NCBI GenBank assembly: GCA_022710245.1
Contig: JAKLHH010000403.1
Span: 1 to 6,930, forward strand
Direction of reading: 5' to 3'
Source of the DNA: Myxococcota bacterium
GTDB lineage: Bacteria; Myxococcota; Polyangia; GCA-2747355; JAKLHH01
Length of the DNA stretch: 6,930 nt
The translations under genes and the position numbers were made by a program. A model generated the notes under the pieces. That model was not told where the DNA came from, made no database searches, and was given only the letters and a program-made list of their open reading frames with translations. Of this stretch, positions 5,696 through 6,930 are shown one piece after another (position 1 is the stretch's first letter; every line of letters begins with the position of its first letter).

Positions 5696-5854
5696 GCGGA
5701 CTCCCTGCCCAGGTCTAGAACCTGCACCCACTTTCCGCTCGTTTCTTGGCGGACTCTGCGCTCAGGTTCGAGACCTCAGCGCTCTTTCCGCTCTCCGCGT
5801 GGCGGTCTCCCGGTGCAGGTTCCAAACCTGGCCCCGGTTTCCGCTCGCCGGCTC
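5696..5854. repeat. Three 53-bp units with conserved AGGT-N5-ACCT dyads
   Basis: Units start at 5696, 5749 and 5802, exactly 53 bp apart with no gaps. Conserved blocks are GCGG(A/T)CTC at unit positions 1-8, CAGGT at 15-19, ACCT at 25-28 and TTTCCGCTC at 37-45; the rest varies. The dyads are CAGGT-CTAGA-ACCTG, AGGT-TCGAG-ACCT and CAGGTT-CCA-AACCTG. As RNA, each can form a short hairpin; the second extends with one mismatch through 5760-5780. Its TTCGAGA loop resembles a tRNA T-loop, but no tRNA body surrounds it. Possible roles are operator sites, a structured 3' UTR or leader, or a decayed minisatellite. Confidence 0.85.
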
Positions 5855-5913
5855 TGGATGTGCGTCAGGTCGCTGCGGCTGGTGGTTCTCTGGTGTCAAC
5901 CTCTGGCGGGCAG

Positions 5914-5919
5914 TAGAAT
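5914..5919 (+). promoter_or_regulatory. Possible -10 element for the lipoprotein gene
   Basis: TAGAAT lies 22 nt before the start codon. At 17-bp spacing the -35 would be TGGTGT (5891-5896), a weak match. The leader would be very short and start at the ribosome binding site, so this is a tentative assignment. Confidence 0.25.
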
Positions 5920-5925
5920 CAGCGC

Positions 5926-5937
5926 GAGGAAGGAAGG
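5926..5937 (+). promoter_or_regulatory. Purine-rich ribosome binding site for the lipoprotein gene
   Basis: GAGGAAGGAAGG ends 4 nt before the ATG at 5942. It decides between this start and an upstream in-frame ATG at 5813, which lies inside the 53-bp repeat array and would bury the lipoprotein signal. Confidence 0.65.
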
Positions 5938-5941
5938 CATC

Positions 5942-6607
5942 ATGAGAGCATCGCTCGTCGTCCTGATCGTGGTGCTCGCGGGCTGCTACCCCGGCTACTA
6001 CTATTACGAGCCGGAGCCGGTCCCCGACGGGCTGTATGTCGAGGTCACCCCGCCGGCGCCGTATGCCGAGGAGATCCCGCCGGAGCCCTTCGAGGGAGCA
6101 GTCTGGTGCGCGGGCTACTGGAGCTGGACCGGCGCGCGTTACGCGTGGGTGTCCGGGCGCTACATGCGGCCGCCGCGCGTCGGCACGGTCTGGTACCCCG
6201 GCGGCTATGTCCGTCGCGGGCATGGGTTCGTCTACGTCTCCGGCCGCTGGGTCGCGCCAGGCTGGCGGCCGCGCTACAGCTACGTGAACGCCGCGCCCTT
6301 CTACAACGCCCGTGCCCGCGGCTATTACTACGGCGGCCCCTACGGGCATCAGCACTACGGCGGGCCGGTCTACGGGCCGGGACACCATGGCGGCCCGGGA
6401 CACCATGGCGGGGCGGGACACCATGGTGGGCCGGTCTACGCGCCGGGGCACCATGGGCCGGTCTACGCGCCGGGGACACCGGGAGCGCCGGGCCGCGGTC
6501 GTCGGCGGGGTGGCGGCGGTCCGGTCTACGCGCCGGCGCCCGGCGGTGCACCGGCTGCGCCCGCGCAGGGCGGCGGCAAGGGCCATCACCAGGGCGGTCA
6601 CCACTGA
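5942..6607 (+). CDS. WXXGXW-repeat lipoprotein with His/Gly-rich tail
   Basis: The 221-residue protein begins with a short signal peptide and a lipobox LAGC (residues 12-15), so Cys15 is the likely lipidated residue of the mature protein, anchored in the cell envelope. A Tyr-rich start (GYYYYEPEP) follows. Residues 55-103 hold four copies of the WXXGXW / YXWVPGXW type: WCAGYW (55-60), WVSGRY (69-74), WYPGGY (84-89) and YVSGRW (98-103). Such repeats occur in secreted or envelope proteins of uncertain role. The remaining 100 residues are Gly/His/Pro-rich, with GHHGG repeats and repeated GPVYAPG, ending in HHQGGHH. This suggests metal binding or a flexible surface tail, by inference only. The start is set by the strong purine RBS and the lipobox. 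It stands alone, separated from both neighbours by repeat-rich spacers. Confidence 0.85.
   Translation: MRASLVVLIVVLAGCYPGYYYYEPEPVPDGLYVEVTPPAPYAEEIPPEPFEGAVWCAGYWSWTGARYAWVSGRYMRPPRVGTVWYPGGYVRRGHGFVYVSGRWVAPGWRPRYSYVNAAPFYNARARGYYYGGPYGHQHYGGPVYGPGHHGGPGHHGGAGHHGGPVYAPGHHGPVYAPGTPGAPGRGRRRGGGGPVYAPAPGGAPAAPAQGGGKGHHQGGHH
6365..6536 (+). repeat. Internal repeats coding the His/Gly-rich tail
   Basis: Three 18-bp units start at 6381, 6399 and 6417 with GACACCATGG and encode GHHGG-type hexapeptides. The 16-bp word CCGGTCTACG(C/G)GCCGG occurs four times (6365, 6431, 6458, 6521), encoding PVY(A/G)P. All unit spacings keep the frame. Confidence 0.9.
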
Positions 6608-6610
6608 TCA

Positions 6611-6674
6611 TCGCTCCTCGCGCGCCTCGCTCCTCGCGCGCCTCGCTCCTCGCGCGCCTCGCTCCTCGCGCGCC
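6611..6674. repeat. Four perfect 16-bp tandem repeats
   Basis: The unit TCGCTCCTCGCGCGCC occurs at 6611, 6627, 6643 and 6659 with no mismatch, starting 3 nt after the lipoprotein stop codon. It is a compositional cousin of the 20-bp array at 5597-5676. The self-complementary CGCGCG core could form repeated hairpins. Confidence 0.97.
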
Positions 6675-6693
6675 TCGACCACGGACTGCTTCG

Positions 6694-6720
6694 ATGACCT
6701 CGCGCGCCGTGCCCCGATGA
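6694..6720 (+). other. Possible 8-codon leader ORF overlapping the oxidoreductase start
   Basis: ATG at 6694 gives MTSRAVPR and stops at TGA 6718-6720, sharing ATGA with the next gene's start at 6717. The word CGATGACCTCGC is present at both starts, so a local duplication may have created it. Neither start has a clear Shine-Dalgarno sequence. Translation coupling is possible, but chance is a serious alternative. Confidence 0.25.
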
Positions 6721-6930
6721 CCTCGCTCAGCTTCGACGCGGATGTGGCGGTGGTGGGTGCGGGCGTGGTCGGCCTCGCCGCCGCGGCCGAGCTGGCCGAG
6801 GCCGGGATGGCGGTGCTCATCCTCGAGCGCCACCCCGGGCCAGGCCGCGAGACCTCGAGTCGCAACAGCGAGGTGATCCACGCGGGCCTCTACTACCCGA
6901 CGGGCTCGCTGAAGGCGCGCCTCTGCGTCG
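6717..6930 (+). CDS. FAD-dependent oxidoreductase, L-2-hydroxyglutarate oxidase-like (N-terminus, partial)
   Basis: Seventy-one codons are visible before the window ends. The protein starts with a FAD-binding Rossmann strand and loop, [11 protein letters not shown] (residues 10-20, GxGxxG at 14-19), and a second strand ending in an acidic residue, LILE (34-37), which normally holds the FAD ribose. [20 protein letters not shown] (residues 45-64) followed by LKARLCV is characteristic of the DAO-family branch that includes L-2-hydroxyglutarate oxidase (LhgO), which oxidises L-2-hydroxyglutarate to 2-oxoglutarate. Other branch members act on related 2-hydroxy acids, and the substrate-binding half is outside the window, so the exact substrate is not shown. 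No signal peptide is present. The start lacks a good RBS; it is chosen because it begins 13 residues before the GxGxxG motif and shares ATGA with a short upstream ORF. Confidence 0.8.
   Translation, partial: MTSLSFDADVAVVGAGVVGLAAAAELAEAGMAVLILERHPGPGRETSSRNSEVIHAGLYYPTGSLKARLCV

Larger units (their letters stand above)
5545..5941. other. 397-bp intergenic region rich in repeats
   Basis: From left to right the spacer contains a perfect 8-bp hairpin (5564-5583), four perfect 20-bp tandem copies (5597-5676), three 53-bp units (5696-5854), and a short promoter/RBS zone before the lipoprotein start (5886-5941). Frames open across it continue from neighbouring genes and show no protein family features. 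No RNA gene is recognised with confidence. Confidence 0.7.

Noticed and set aside
5760..5780. tRNA gene suggested by GGTTCGAGACC
   Set aside because: Only a T-arm-like hairpin is present; there is no acceptor stem, D-arm or anticodon arm around it, and the neighbouring units lack the loop sequence.
5697..5854. CRISPR array
   Set aside because: The conserved parts are short separate blocks, not a uniform repeat with unique spacers, and no cas gene is present.
5762..6604. Minus-strand frame with repeated [14 protein letters not shown] peptides
   Set aside because: The repeats come from the DNA repeats that encode the GHHGG tail on the other strand; no start signal or family is seen.

Overview
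This is a very GC-rich bacterial chromosome fragment with strong third-position G/C in all genes. The gene content suggests a Gram-negative soil-type delta-proteobacterium or Myxococcota-like organism: a long SDR of the male-sterility type, a Tat-exported DUF362 protein, a WXXGXW lipoprotein, and intergenic spaces full of short GC-rich tandem repeats. The taxon is an inference from style, not from a marker gene.

Layout. (1) 2-109 is the last 35 codons of an unidentified gene, followed after 28 nt by 138-1589, an extended SDR / fatty-acyl-reductase-like NAD(P)-binding protein. Its C-terminal linker is occupied by eleven 15-bp in-frame repeats. (2) A convergent spacer with a nested stem-loop (1650-1703) separates it from 1768-3066 on the minus strand, a three-part protein: a YCII-like N-terminus, a GNAT acetyltransferase core and an unassigned C-terminus. 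(3) The divergent 403-bp spacer 3067-3469 holds a nested inverted repeat, a 54-bp tandem duplication and a credible extended -10 promoter. The promoter drives 3470-4306, a TTG-started membrane protein whose soluble parts look like a bacterial PH-like domain split by a membrane hairpin. (4) A promoter/operator-like region (4393-4422) and a structured leader precede 4543-5544, a Tat-signal DUF362 protein. (5) The 397-bp spacer 5545-5941 holds a perfect 8-bp hairpin, four perfect copies of a 20-bp repeat and three copies of an exactly 53-bp-spaced unit, each centred on an AGGT-N5-ACCT dyad. (6) 5942-6607 is a WXXGXW-repeat lipoprotein with a His/Gly-rich tail. (7) Four perfect 16-bp repeats and a possible 8-codon leader ORF lead into 6717-6930, the N-terminus of an FAD-dependent oxidoreductase of the L-2-hydroxyglutarate oxidase type.

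The genes do not form an obvious single pathway. Only the first two look co-transcribed; the rest have wide spacers and probably their own promoters. The least ordinary features are the 53-bp dyad array, the related simple repeats after two consecutive genes, the repeat-expanded SDR linker and the YCII-GNAT fusion. I see no tRNA, rRNA, CRISPR array, insertion sequence, or phage or defence gene. I cannot claim a new multi-gene system here.
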